DNA from: Companilactobacillus bobalius
GTDB taxonomy: Bacteria > Bacillota > Bacilli > Lactobacillales > Lactobacillaceae
Length of the DNA: 64,000 bases
Assembly: GCF_009764355.1 (NCBI RefSeq)
Contig: NZ_LNUA01000076.1
Location: 169,657 to 233,656 of the forward strand
Direction: 5' to 3'
The notes under the pieces are model-generated. The model was not told the origin of the DNA. It worked only from the letters and a program-made list of their open reading frames with translations, and did no database searches. Below, piece after piece: positions 52,316-61,835 of the stretch. Position numbers and translations under genes: made by a program. Position 1 is the first letter of the stretch; each line of letters opens with the position of its first letter.

Positions 52316-52760
52316 TTATATTCATAAATAATTTTTTAGATAAATCTTCTAAAGTATTCCATTCATCAGCGGTAAAATTACTCTTTGCCACCAATATCTC
52401 TGGTAATTCATTGATATCCTTACGCTTAGAAATTCCTAAGTCAGTCAATTCTACATTAACAACTCTTTCATCATCTTTGCTACGTTGACGAGTTACTAAA
52501 CCCTCCTTTTCCATACGCTTTAACAGTGGTGTTAAAGTCCCTGAATCAAGTGAGAGTAATTCTCCTAGTCCTTTAACCGTAACGTGATCATATTCATAGA
52601 GTGCGACTAGTACCAAATATTGTGGATACGTTAATTTATTTTTGCTAAGTCCATCGTGATATAACTTTTGAATCGCACGTGAAGTTGCATAGAGAGAGAA
52701 ACATAAGTGGTCGTCCAAGGGGATTGGCTTGGTAGCATCAATAGCGATCTTTTCTGCCAT
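52308..52760 (-). CDS. MarR-family regulator, OhrR-like
   Basis: A 150-residue winged-helix protein. The N-terminal LDDHLCFSLYATSRAIQKLY has the single conserved Cys seen in OhrR peroxide sensors. The DNA-binding part follows (LTYPQYLVLVALYEY, LSLDSGTLTPLLKRMEKEGL, then RSKDDERVV). I used the ATG at 52760, nine bases after GGAGGG. No ohr gene is adjacent, so its target is elsewhere or unrecognised. Confidence 0.87.
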   Translation of the reverse strand: MAEKIAIDATKPIPLDDHLCFSLYATSRAIQKLYHDGLSKNKLTYPQYLVLVALYEYDHVTVKGLGELLSLDSGTLTPLLKRMEKEGLVTRQRSKDDERVVNVELTDLGISKRKDINELPEILVAKSNFTADEWNTLEDLSKKLFMNITK

Positions 52761-53004
52761 ATAAATCATCCCTCCTTATTTCATTTTATGCCTACATTTT
52801 ATTCTTAATCTAAGAAATTGTAAACCATTCTATTTCACACAACCTAATTTTAAAAATCCCAAATATAACATAAATTTTTATAATCAAATATTTATATATT
52901 TTAAACTCAAATAACAATAAAAATACTTAAATTATTTGGATAAGTACATATTGACTTGGTACAATCTGTATGACATAAGGATTTTTTAATTGAGAGGGAT
53001 TTAT

Positions 53005-55284
53005 ATGAATAATTTTTATCGAAAGAAACTTTTAATCTTCGGTATCTTTTTATGTACTTTAATTTTGTCCTTAAATATTTTTTCTATTTCTGTCTCCGCA
53101 GATGGAGATTCTGACTACGATCACGCCCTTGCTACCACGCCAAAGGGATTGAACTGGGATAATAATAATTTTGTAATTGCTAAATTCCCACCAAAGCCAG
53201 CTAATGCTCCCGCCACCAGTCCAACAGGAAAAAAATATAGCTATGACAACAATGCTTCTATCGTTCAATCAACAAATCCAGCAACTAAAGGTACTAGTGT
53301 TATCAGTTTGACTAACGGTACCTATCAAGTTGGTGCTGTTTGGAGTAACTTTGAAAAAGATAATTACTTTGACTTAAGTCACGAACAAGTAGCCTCAATG
53401 TGGATCTATTTTGGTAATACCGGTGGTGAGGCTCCTGGTGACGGTATGGCTTTTGTTTTACAGAATGACAAAAGAAAAGAGAATGCTATCGCTCTTTCCG
53501 CAAATGGAATCCCAGTTAACGGACAATCATTGGGAGTCTGGGGTGCTGATTGGGACAAAACGAATTCAGATCCAGCAAACGTTGCAAAAACTGCTATTCA
53601 AAATAGTTGGGCTATGGAATTTGATACTTACAAAAATCAATTAACAGGTGCTAATGAGATTTCTGGTGAAGGTGTCTCCTTTGACGCTAATAACGCTGGA
53701 AGCTTTCCCCAACATATTGCCACCGGATTTCCGGCCCTATCAAAAACTTATATAAAGAATTCTAAATACTATAATGGCGCTCCCGTTTATTACTACACAA
53801 TGCATCATGATAATTTTATTAGCATAGAAAATTTAGTTGATAGTAAGTGGCATCACGTTACTATCAAATGGTCTCCCGATGTCACTACAAATAACACATT
53901 ACTTCCCAGTGGCGGAACAATGACTTATAAATACGATGATAAAAATCCCGATGGTAGTATTCCCAATCCTACTGATATAAAAGAAACTAGTTTTCACCTG
54001 GATACTGCTAACTTTGGTCTTCAATCCGACAGTAAACTTTATTGGGGATTCACCGGTTCCACTGGTAAATATTATGAAAATAATCTAATGATTTTTGAAT
54101 CTATTCCTTCCTTTGTTGATGCAGAAGCAACCTCTAGAATTCGTGATAATACTCAGAACCGCGATATCATAAACAATGATAGCCAAGTTTTTCCTAATGA
54201 TGATATTAGTTACTTCTACAATCTGGATTATAAGGGGTGGACTAAAACTTGGAATGATATTCATGCCAAAATGAACGTACCTAAAAATGTTCATTTCACA
54301 AGCGGAACAGTCACTTATCCTACAACCGGTAATACCTATCAAATACCTAGCGATAAATTTCTTAATGATCCCACTTCTATTGAAGACATTCTCCCAGAAC
54401 AACTCAGTCAAGATAGTCGTACGGCAATAATTGAGCTCAAAGGACATACAGAAACGATTGCCACTGAAAAATTAAATGTTCCTATCGCTCATGCTTCATT
54501 TGAAGGTGATAATTTAATTACCGATACTGATACAATTCCCTTTTTCATTCAGGCACGTAAATTAACTTTAAAAAGTGATTTCCCGGATATTAAAAAAATT
54601 GGTCAACATGAAGATGTCGATATCCCTGCCGAATTGGAATATCACGATGGAACTCCTTTAGTCAATTCCAATATGATCGTTTATCCATCAGTAAATAATA
54701 AGAATTTACCTAGTTTTAGACTAAGTGATGCTAACCCTGCCAGTGGTTTTACACTCCACTTAAGTAATGATCAATTACCCTCTAAGATAAATATTGTAAA
54801 ATTTTACGTTATGGACAATTTAGGTAATAAAACCAATGTCATCACTAAGCAAATCAATGTAGGCGGCACTGTCCAATTTGGAACGGTTTCACCACAACTG
54901 AGTTTTAAAACTGTAAATCTTACCTCTCCCAATGAAATCATCCCCAGAATGAATAATTGGCAAGTCGAAGTAATTGATAACCGTGAAAAAGGTAGCTCCT
55001 GGACAGTTCAGGCCAGCGCTAGCAAACTAACCAATCCAATCACCCATCAAAATTTCGATGGGGCCTTAATTTATAGAGATCATACTGGCAAGATATCATA
55101 CTTGAATAACAATTTAACAATCGCTGAAAACTCCAAGGATAATGATGAAACTCAATCGAAAGATATAACTGAAAATTGGAATTCACAAGATGGAATTCTT
55201 TTGATTTCCAATTCTCAAAACAAAGCTGGTAATTATTCCGGAGAAATAAACTGGTCATTAGTTGATTCACTAGTCAATAAATGA
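53005..55284 (+). CDS. Secreted L-type lectin / WxL surface protein (copy 1)
   Basis: A 759-residue surface protein. The signal peptide is about 1-30. A legume-lectin-like (L-type) domain covers about 35-360: NYFDLSHEQVASMWIYFG, APGDGMAFVLQND, GQSLGVWGADWD, SKWHHVTIKWSP and KLYWGFTGSTGKYYENNLM. A middle beta-rich part follows (about 375-610). The WxL-like end includes GTVSPQLSF, SSWTVQAS and GEINWSLVDSL. The lectin domain should bind sugars outside the cell, and WxL holds the protein to peptidoglycan. ATG at 53005 with AGAGGG upstream. Confidence 0.88.
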   Translation: MNNFYRKKLLIFGIFLCTLILSLNIFSISVSADGDSDYDHALATTPKGLNWDNNNFVIAKFPPKPANAPATSPTGKKYSYDNNASIVQSTNPATKGTSVISLTNGTYQVGAVWSNFEKDNYFDLSHEQVASMWIYFGNTGGEAPGDGMAFVLQNDKRKENAIALSANGIPVNGQSLGVWGADWDKTNSDPANVAKTAIQNSWAMEFDTYKNQLTGANEISGEGVSFDANNAGSFPQHIATGFPALSKTYIKNSKYYNGAPVYYYTMHHDNFISIENLVDSKWHHVTIKWSPDVTTNNTLLPSGGTMTYKYDDKNPDGSIPNPTDIKETSFHLDTANFGLQSDSKLYWGFTGSTGKYYENNLMIFESIPSFVDAEATSRIRDNTQNRDIINNDSQVFPNDDISYFYNLDYKGWTKTWNDIHAKMNVPKNVHFTSGTVTYPTTGNTYQIPSDKFLNDPTSIEDILPEQLSQDSRTAIIELKGHTETIATEKLNVPIAHASFEGDNLITDTDTIPFFIQARKLTLKSDFPDIKKIGQHEDVDIPAELEYHDGTPLVNSNMIVYPSVNNKNLPSFRLSDANPASGFTLHLSNDQLPSKINIVKFYVMDNLGNKTNVITKQINVGGTVQFGTVSPQLSFKTVNLTSPNEIIPRMNNWQVEVIDNREKGSSWTVQASASKLTNPITHQNFDGALIYRDHTGKISYLNNNLTIAENSKDNDETQSKDITENWNSQDGILLISNSQNKAGNYSGEINWSLVDSLVNK

Positions 55285-55294
55285 CTTTTACAAG

Positions 55295-55332
55295 ATAAAT
55301 GATATTTCTTAAATATCATTTATTTGTTTTTT
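55295..55332 (+). terminator. Terminator between the two lectin genes
   Basis: AAATGATATTT and AAATATCATTT, then ATTTGTTTTTT. Confidence 0.75.
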
Positions 55333-55437
55333 ATATATAAAAATACAATAAACTTTAGTCATATATATCACGTTAAATATTCATTTATTTGTTAAAATTT
55401 TCTTGTAAAATGATTTTGTCAGATGAAAGGGATATTC

Positions 55438-57753
55438 ATGACTAAACATAATGGTTTGAAACAACTATTATTAATCTTTACTGGAGCAATATTTTTATTC
55501 ATAATTTATTCATTTACCCATGTTCAAATAGTTAGAGCTGATGACAATAAAGATTATGAAAATGCTTTGGCATCAGCACCCAAAGGTTTAAATTGGGATA
55601 ATAATGCCTTTGTTATTGCTAATTTCCAAGCGGCAGCTGAAAAACGATTACGCAGACCCGTTATTGTGCCTTCAAATAATATATTCAATTCAAGTATGAC
55701 CAATAATGCACAAATAACCCAATCGACTAATCCTGATCCCAATACGAAAGGAACCAGCGTCATAAAGATGACTAATGGTACATATCAAACAGGGGCTGTT
55801 TGGAGCAGTAGAAAAAATGACAACTATTTTGATATTCGACATCCCCAAAAAGCATCAATGTGGCTCTACTTCGGACCCTCAACTGGCGACACAGGATTCG
55901 TTGGTGACGGCATGGCATTTGTTCTCCAAAATGACAATAACGCAGAAAATTCAATTGCACTTTCTGCAGATGGAATTCCTGTTAATGGACAAGCTTTAGG
56001 TGTTTGGGGAGCTGATTGGGACCATGGGGATAATAGTTCTCCTGAAAAAACTGCCCAGACTGCTATTCAAAATAGTTGGGCCCTGGAATTCGATACTTTT
56101 GTTAATCGATACAAACCAAGTACTAGTGAAGGTGTTTCTTTTGATTTTAATATTGGGGGTATCGGTAATGCAGAGAACAATTATCGTCACATTGCCGGTA
56201 ATTATCCAGCACTAGCAAGTACTTATGATAACGATAAAAGTAATTTTCCTAGATATACCACAATGAATCACGGAAATAATTACAAAATTCATCCCCATTT
56301 AGTAGATGATCAGTGGCACCACGTTACAATTACTTGGACACCTAAAAGTGATACCGATCATTCACAAGGAACTATAACTTATGCTTACAATGATAAAGAT
56401 ACCCAATCAGGAATTCCCATTACTGACCCTAAACAGGTAGTCCAAACATCTTTTAATATTGATACAAAGAACTTTGGACTAACCGGAGATAATACTAAAC
56501 TCTACTGGGGATTTACTGGTTCTACTGGTAAATACTCTGAGAATAACTTATTAGTTTTTGAATCCATTCCTTCATTCGTCGACGCTGAAGCCGTTCCGGC
56601 TATTTATGATGATTCTCAAGGTGGAACTGAAATTACTGAAAGTAACAACACCGTCGACCCCAATAGTGATATTAGATATACTTACACATTAAACTATAAA
56701 GGTTGGACTAAAAATTGGGATAAAATTAATACCAAAGTAGACATACCTGACCATGTTAAATTCACTAGTGGAACAATAACTTATCCAAATTCAGCAGACA
56801 ACAAGCCACATCAAATAGATCCAAGTATTTTTAACGATTCCAATGCCACTAAACTTAAGTTTCTCTTACCAGATAAACTTACACCTAAAAGTAGAACTGC
56901 CATTATTGAATTACATGGTAAAACTGAAAAAAATGCTACAGAAAGTTTAACGGTCCCCTCATCTCATGCCTCTTTTGAAGGTGATAATCTTATTACTGAT
57001 GCCAATACTATCCCATTCAAAATCAGATACAGAAAGCTAAGTTTGGATAGTGATTCACCTAATATTATTAAGGTAAAGCCAAATGAAGATGTTTTTATTC
57101 CAGCCCAAGTAACTTACGCCGGTAGTAATAACAATCCTTACTATCAAAATCTAACTGTTTATCAAAAATTAAATAATGGTCCTGTTGAAACACAAGATCT
57201 TAGCTTTGATTCAGATGGTAATTTTGAACTTCCTATATATAGCTATTCATTAGACAAAATTAATACTGTTTCCTTTTACGTTAAGGATCAAGATGGAAAT
57301 ACTAGTAATACTATTACACGCCAAATCACAGTCGGTGGAAATTTAGCATTTGACTATGTACAAAATATAGTCTCATTCAAACCTATCAATGGTTCCTTCA
57401 CTGACGGAATCCTACCACGACTTGGAAAATGGCAAATCAATGTCGTTGACAGTCGTGAAAAAGGAAGTCAGTGGTCTGTTCAGGCCAAGGCCAGTGATTT
57501 AGTTTCAGAAGATAAAAATAAATTATTAGGCAACTTATTTTATAGAGATACCGATGGGAAAGATTATGATATTGATAAAGATTTTCCCGTCGCCACATAC
57601 GTAAAAGATACTGACGATACTCAAATCAAAAATATTGCTGATACGTGGACTGACAATAGTGGAATACTATTAGCCGTGAAAAAAGGTAACAAAGCTGGAA
57701 TCTACACAAGTAAGATATCGTGGTCACTAATTGATTCCACTCCAAATAAATAG
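55438..57753 (+). CDS. Secreted L-type lectin / WxL surface protein (copy 2)
   Basis: A 771-residue paralog of the preceding gene, with the same order: signal peptide, L-type lectin domain (YFDIRHPQKASMWLYFG, FVGDGMAFVLQND, GQALGVWGADWD, KLYWGFTGSTGKYSENNL), middle domain and WxL end (GSQWSVQAKA; SKISWSLIDS). Overall the two are clearly related but differ along the loops that contact sugar in this fold, so ligand specificity may differ. ATG at 55438 with AAAGGGA upstream. The terminator between the genes suggests separate transcripts. Confidence 0.88.
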   Translation: MTKHNGLKQLLLIFTGAIFLFIIYSFTHVQIVRADDNKDYENALASAPKGLNWDNNAFVIANFQAAAEKRLRRPVIVPSNNIFNSSMTNNAQITQSTNPDPNTKGTSVIKMTNGTYQTGAVWSSRKNDNYFDIRHPQKASMWLYFGPSTGDTGFVGDGMAFVLQNDNNAENSIALSADGIPVNGQALGVWGADWDHGDNSSPEKTAQTAIQNSWALEFDTFVNRYKPSTSEGVSFDFNIGGIGNAENNYRHIAGNYPALASTYDNDKSNFPRYTTMNHGNNYKIHPHLVDDQWHHVTITWTPKSDTDHSQGTITYAYNDKDTQSGIPITDPKQVVQTSFNIDTKNFGLTGDNTKLYWGFTGSTGKYSENNLLVFESIPSFVDAEAVPAIYDDSQGGTEITESNNTVDPNSDIRYTYTLNYKGWTKNWDKINTKVDIPDHVKFTSGTITYPNSADNKPHQIDPSIFNDSNATKLKFLLPDKLTPKSRTAIIELHGKTEKNATESLTVPSSHASFEGDNLITDANTIPFKIRYRKLSLDSDSPNIIKVKPNEDVFIPAQVTYAGSNNNPYYQNLTVYQKLNNGPVETQDLSFDSDGNFELPIYSYSLDKINTVSFYVKDQDGNTSNTITRQITVGGNLAFDYVQNIVSFKPINGSFTDGILPRLGKWQINVVDSREKGSQWSVQAKASDLVSEDKNKLLGNLFYRDTDGKDYDIDKDFPVATYVKDTDDTQIKNIADTWTDNSGILLAVKKGNKAGIYTSKISWSLIDSTPNK

Positions 57754-57786
57754 AGTGTGAGGAAAAATCCTCACACTCTATTTTTT
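57751..57786 (+). terminator. Terminator after the lectin pair
   Basis: TAGAGTGTGAGGA, four A, TCCTCACACTCTA, then T6. Confidence 0.9.
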
Positions 57787-57792
57787 ATCTTT

Positions 57793-58158
57793 TTAACTAC
57801 GATATCCCATAAACATGGCAAATATTAAGATTACCAAAACGATCGTAGTAATAATTACATACAGATTATCATGCTCTTTATAAAAAGCATAAATTGAAAC
57901 AACTACTCGTAATACCGGTGTCAAAATAAGTAGAAAAACACCTAGCATAATAACAGCATATGATTTTCCAGACGCTACTCCAGCAAAGATTGCCATGAAT
58001 CGGCGTGGAAATTCACCTGAGGCATAGCCGCTACCACTCATAAAGTATAAGGCCATACCTATTAAAATAACGATTGCTGAAGTGATAACACCGATACGTA
58101 AAATTTTACCAATTACTAATTCGACCTGTCGTGTTTCTTCATGTGTATTATTATTCAT
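57793..58158 (-). CDS. DUF1634 membrane protein
   Basis: A 121-residue protein with three hydrophobic helices: VITSAIVILIGMALYFMS, then AVIMLGVFLLILTPVLRVVV and a last TTIVLVILIFAMFMG. The family usually lies beside TauE/SafE-type exporters, as here. The two genes overlap by one base, so they are translationally coupled and the proteins may work together. Confidence 0.85.
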   Translation of the reverse strand: MNNNTHEETRQVELVIGKILRIGVITSAIVILIGMALYFMSGSGYASGEFPRRFMAIFAGVASGKSYAVIMLGVFLLILTPVLRVVVSIYAFYKEHDNLYVIITTIVLVILIFAMFMGYRS

Positions 58159-59000
58159 TAGATGTTCACCCCAAATCCTTTAAGAGCCATTTGTACTCCC
58201 ATGTAAAGAATAATAGGAATAAAAATCATTCTGATAATTCTTGGCTTCAAGACTTGCATCAAACGTGCACCAATTGTTGCCCCAACTAAAACACCAATTG
58301 CTAATGGAGCAGCAATATCAGGACGAATTGAACCATTAAAGAAGTATACCGTTGCACTGGCTGCAGCAGTAACACCCATCATCAAATTACTTGTAGCACT
58401 TGATGGTTTTAAAGGCATCTTCATAATTGTATCCATAGCGATAACCTTGAAAGCACCACTACCAATACCTAATAAACCACTGGCTAATCCAGCAGCCCAC
58501 ATCATGATGAATCCACCTGGAACATTCTTCATTGAATAATCAATCTGTTTTTGTTCCGCTTTATCATAATAAGTACTCGATAATTTAAATTTATCAACGA
58601 TTGGATCATGTCCGGTATAAACACTCTCACCTTTTTTATCCATTAACTTACGAATCATATTGTAAGTTGAATAAAGTAAGAAGAATCCGAATAAGACATA
58701 TAAGAAATTACTTGAAAATACACCTACCAACAAAGCACCCATGATGGCACCCACAGTTGTTGCAATTTCCAAGAACATGGCCACACGCAAATTTAACATG
58801 TCGTCTTTTAAGTACGCAATTGTAGAGCCAGAACTCGTTGCAATAACTGAGATGATACTAGCACCAATCGCATACTTAATATCTAATCCCATCATAATAG
58901 TTAGAACTGGCGTAATAATCATTCCGCCACCAATCCCCAAAATTGCACCAAGAACTCCAGCTCCTACTCCCATTACTAAAAGTAGTAGCATTGAATTCAT
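58158..59000 (-). CDS. TauE/SafE-family (sulfite/organosulfonate exporter-type) membrane protein
   Basis: A 280-residue membrane protein of about eight helices. The family repeat GVLGAILGIGGGMIITPVLT recurs in the second half as ASGLLGIGSGAFKVIAMD, with PLKPSSATSNLMMGVTAAAS nearby. TauE/SafE proteins move small anions such as sulfite or sulfonates; the substrate here is unknown. It overlaps both neighbours by one base. Confidence 0.88.
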   Translation of the reverse strand: MNSMLLLLVMGVGAGVLGAILGIGGGMIITPVLTIMMGLDIKYAIGASIISVIATSSGSTIAYLKDDMLNLRVAMFLEIATTVGAIMGALLVGVFSSNFLYVLFGFFLLYSTYNMIRKLMDKKGESVYTGHDPIVDKFKLSSTYYDKAEQKQIDYSMKNVPGGFIMMWAAGLASGLLGIGSGAFKVIAMDTIMKMPLKPSSATSNLMMGVTAAASATVYFFNGSIRPDIAAPLAIGVLVGATIGARLMQVLKPRIIRMIFIPIILYMGVQMALKGFGVNI

Positions 59001-59476
59001 TATTTTTCCTCTTTCTCGTCTTCATCTTTTTTAGAGAAATTCTCTAGAGAAGTTTCATAGTTCCCTTTCATTATATCCATTGTGTGCTTTATTTCATCAT
59101 TTTTTAAGCTATTTTCAGAAATTAAGTCAATATGGAACTTAGAGGCGTTCAAATAATCGCAACTAGTTGAGAGATAAATCTTTGTCTCAACTTCAGCATC
59201 ATCGTCAAAGAAATGTGTTACTTTCTTAGCATCTGCGAATGGTAGATTGATAATTCCACTTTCTAAATAAAAATCGATTGGAAATTCAGCATCTGCAACA
59301 TGAATAATTACTTGTGAAAGCTCATTATCAGCCAAATCTTTTTCCAATTGTTCCTTAGCCTTATTTAATGACCAAAGATCTTCTTGGAGTAAGTCATCCT
59401 TACTTATATCTAACTTAGTCTGTTTGAATTTTTCGTCTTGAATATTTTCAATAAAATCGGTAACTTTAATTTTCAT
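59000..59476 (-). CDS. Unknown acidic protein
   Basis: A 158-residue cytoplasmic protein, rich in Asp, Glu and Lys, with no signal or membrane segment. It begins KIKVTDFIENIQDEKFKQTK and ends in a charged tail SKKDEDEKEEK. I do not recognise a family. It sits in a tightly packed operon between a hydrolase (nine bases) and the TauE-type gene (one-base overlap). Confidence 0.65.
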   Translation of the reverse strand: MKIKVTDFIENIQDEKFKQTKLDISKDDLLQEDLWSLNKAKEQLEKDLADNELSQVIIHVADAEFPIDFYLESGIINLPFADAKKVTHFFDDDAEVETKIYLSTSCDYLNASKFHIDLISENSLKNDEIKHTMDIMKGNYETSLENFSKKDEDEKEEK

Positions 59477-59485
59477 TATTTTCTC

Positions 59486-60382
59486 CTAGAGGTACAATTT
59501 CAAAAAGTTTTCCACAGCACCTTGATATTTTTTAGAATCCACATAGTAGCTCCGTATATGAACCCCTTGACTTTCATAAGACATTCTCGGGAATTTTCCA
59601 CATGTTAATAACTTTTCACGCATTTCAAACGGTACGGTAAAATCATTTTTACCATGCATAAATAAAATCGGTAAAGTATTCTTAGACAATGCCTTTGTAC
59701 AATCCGCTTGCGCATATGAAAAACCAGCTCGTATTTTTGAGACTAGTGAGATTCCCTTAATCAAATATCTGCCTTTAATATGATACCTTTTTTGACAGTG
59801 ATAACTCAAGATGTTCGAAGCACTCGTATATCCAGAATCTTCAATCACCAGTTTAACATTCTTTGGCAATTGATACTGTGTTGTCAACATGACGGTCGCT
59901 GCACCCATAGAGGCACCAAATAAAATAATTTTATTCTCAGGATATTTAGCGATGACTTCCTTGATCCATTCTAATAGATCCAAACTCTCAATATAACCAA
60001 AGCCCAAATACTTACCTTCACTTCTACCGGCAGCTTGATTATCAATTTGTAATGTATTAAAACCTAATTTATCAAATAACTGTGCATGAACGTCTAACGA
60101 TTTATGATCGACTCCGAATCCGTGAACCAAAATAACGGTTGTGGAACTCTGATTATCAGTAAACCAACCGTATAACTTACTATGATTAAATTTCGAATTT
60201 ATTTGCCATTCTTGTTTTGGCTTTTTTAAATATACTTCTGTTTGTTCAACTAATCCTTCGTCCATTTTAACTTTTGGTGCTTCTGCTCCCAAAGCCTTCG
60301 AGCCTCTTTTTTGAATAAATAAAAAAAAGGCGTTCAAAATTAGAACGACTAGTAATAACAATATCAAAAGAAAAATTATCAT
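59486..60382 (-). CDS. Membrane-anchored alpha/beta hydrolase
   Basis: A 298-residue hydrolase with an N-terminal membrane helix (about 2-22). The oxyanion loop is LVHGFG (about 85-90), the nucleophile Ser158 in GASMG, the acid Asp in HGKNDFTVP and the His in GVHIRSY near the end. The fold fits the BAAT/peptidase-S9-like family of extracellular or membrane-facing esterases. Substrate unknown. It follows the MFS gene at 13 bases in the same operon. Confidence 0.86.
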   Translation of the reverse strand: MIIFLLILLLLVVLILNAFFLFIQKRGSKALGAEAPKVKMDEGLVEQTEVYLKKPKQEWQINSKFNHSKLYGWFTDNQSSTTVILVHGFGVDHKSLDVHAQLFDKLGFNTLQIDNQAAGRSEGKYLGFGYIESLDLLEWIKEVIAKYPENKIILFGASMGAATVMLTTQYQLPKNVKLVIEDSGYTSASNILSYHCQKRYHIKGRYLIKGISLVSKIRAGFSYAQADCTKALSKNTLPILFMHGKNDFTVPFEMREKLLTCGKFPRMSYESQGVHIRSYYVDSKKYQGAVENFLKLYL

Positions 60383-60395
60383 GATATTCCCTCAC

Positions 60396-61586
60396 TTACG
60401 CTAATTCTTTAACGCCTATCATAGCCACAGCTACGATAATCATTGAAATAGTAATTCCGACAAATAATGTCGAGAATGATAATGCCGTAATGATTAAACT
60501 ACCGGCATAAGGACCAACCGCACGACCTAAAGAACCAAAGATACTATAAAAGCTTTGGAAGGTTCCACGATTCTTATTCGTCGACATCTTACTCAATAAA
60601 GCAGGAATAGTTGGAAAGACCATTGATTCACCAACTGTCAAAACTAGCATACTAGTTATGAATGCTAAATAAGTCTTAGCTCCTGGCAATAATAAGAAAG
60701 ATGAACCCATAATTACAGTTCCAATGAAAATTTGATACTTCAAAAGTTTGAATATTTTTGAAATGACACGATTCATAACTGGTTGAATAATTAACAATGA
60801 ACCAGCATTAATAGTAAAGACCAGTCCATACTCACGAGTTGTGTAACCTTGATTAAGCATGTAAGCCGACAAGTTGCTGTCCCATTGCGAATAGCCTAAC
60901 CAAACGATAAAGATTGAAGCACAGATAATGAAAAGATTTAACTTGAAACGTCCTAAACCAATTTCGATTCGTGGATCAACGTTATCATTATCATAACTAG
61001 CCAATTCATCAGAATCGTCATATTCTGAAACATGCTCCAATAAATTAGCTTTAAATAGTAAAATAATTGCACTTAAAACGAATAACAACATTGGTATAAA
61101 GAAAGTAAAGAAAATGCTCCACTTGAATATGAATCCAACTGCAGTTGAACCCACGGCAATACCAATATTTGATGCCAAATACATATTATTAAAGATTACT
61201 CGACTATTTCCCGACATTTGTTCCGCCACAAACGCCGTATAAGCATTAACTGCTGTATAAATTAGTCCCATTCCGAATCCTAAGATAAATAACATAATGG
61301 CATACGTTGGCCAAACATGATGAACTGACATACCCAACAAAGATACGATGGAAATTATATAACCAATGTACAAAGTACCACGTTTGGAAAAACGATCAAA
61401 CATAATTCCACCCATGGCATTTCCAATCATCATAAAAGCTGAATAAACCATTAATGTAAATCCAGCCGTTACCAAGGATTCATGCAGATTTTTATGAATA
61501 AAAATTGTGTTAACTGGTAAAATAAATCCCATTACCAAATTAAACGCAATGTTTAAAAGTAGTAACCACATTCTTTGTGCTCGCAT
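60396..61586 (-). CDS. MFS transporter, multidrug-type
   Basis: A 396-residue MFS protein of 12 helices. Motif GGIMFDRFSKRGTLYIGYI lies between helices 2 and 3, and the repeated GLIYTAVNAYTAFVAEQMSG in the first half. I chose the ATG at 61586, with AGAGGTG upstream; the open frame to 61664 crosses the leader terminator. It is the first gene of a five-gene operon behind a structured leader. Export of a small molecule is likely; the substrate is unknown. Confidence 0.86.
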   Translation of the reverse strand: MRAQRMWLLLLNIAFNLVMGFILPVNTIFIHKNLHESLVTAGFTLMVYSAFMMIGNAMGGIMFDRFSKRGTLYIGYIISIVSLLGMSVHHVWPTYAIMLFILGFGMGLIYTAVNAYTAFVAEQMSGNSRVIFNNMYLASNIGIAVGSTAVGFIFKWSIFFTFFIPMLLFVLSAIILLFKANLLEHVSEYDDSDELASYDNDNVDPRIEIGLGRFKLNLFIICASIFIVWLGYSQWDSNLSAYMLNQGYTTREYGLVFTINAGSLLIIQPVMNRVISKIFKLLKYQIFIGTVIMGSSFLLLPGAKTYLAFITSMLVLTVGESMVFPTIPALLSKMSTNKNRGTFQSFYSIFGSLGRAVGPYAGSLIITALSFSTLFVGITISMIIVAVAMIGVKELA

Positions 61587-61615
61587 TTTTTCACCTCTTC
61601 TATAAATTTTCCTAT

Positions 61616-61652
61616 AAAAAAAACCATGGTATAAATTAACCATGGTTTTTTT
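61616..61652 (-). terminator. Leader terminator upstream of the MFS gene
   Basis: AAAAACCATGGT, nine-base loop, ACCATGGTTTT and a T run on the minus strand, ending about 30 bases before the MFS start. It could be an attenuator rather than an end point. Confidence 0.85.
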
Positions 61653-61654
61653 GG

Positions 61655-61791
61655 TAGTACTCAAAATGAGTAAATAGATTCCGGTTCACATCCAGTTTCT
61701 ATAGATATCACTCACAAATCCGGTGAGTAGTGCTCGATACCCTACCTTCATAAGTGCCGTCCTAATTCGACGGCTCTCGACTCATCGCACA
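61655..61791 (-). promoter_or_regulatory. Unidentified structured leader RNA (candidate riboswitch)
   Basis: A minus-strand leader between the promoter (61798-61826) and the terminator. Pairings seen on the minus strand: GCCGTC with GACGGC (six-base loop), GTGCGAT with ATCGAGCAC around it, and ACTCAC with GTGAGT. I do not recognise it as a T-box, TPP, SAM, purine, lysine, FMN, M-box, yybP, ydaO or THF element. The arrangement promoter-structured RNA-terminator-transporter operon is typical of riboswitches. Confidence 0.55.
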
Positions 61792-61797
61792 AGTCTC

Positions 61798-61826
61798 ATC
61801 ATAATATATTCTGAAATTTGTTGCAA
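61798..61826 (-). promoter_or_regulatory. Promoter of the MFS operon
   Basis: On the minus strand TTGCAA (61826-61821), 17 bases, TATGAT (61803-61798). Transcription should begin near 61791. Confidence 0.7.
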
Positions 61827-61835
61827 CTTTTTTCA

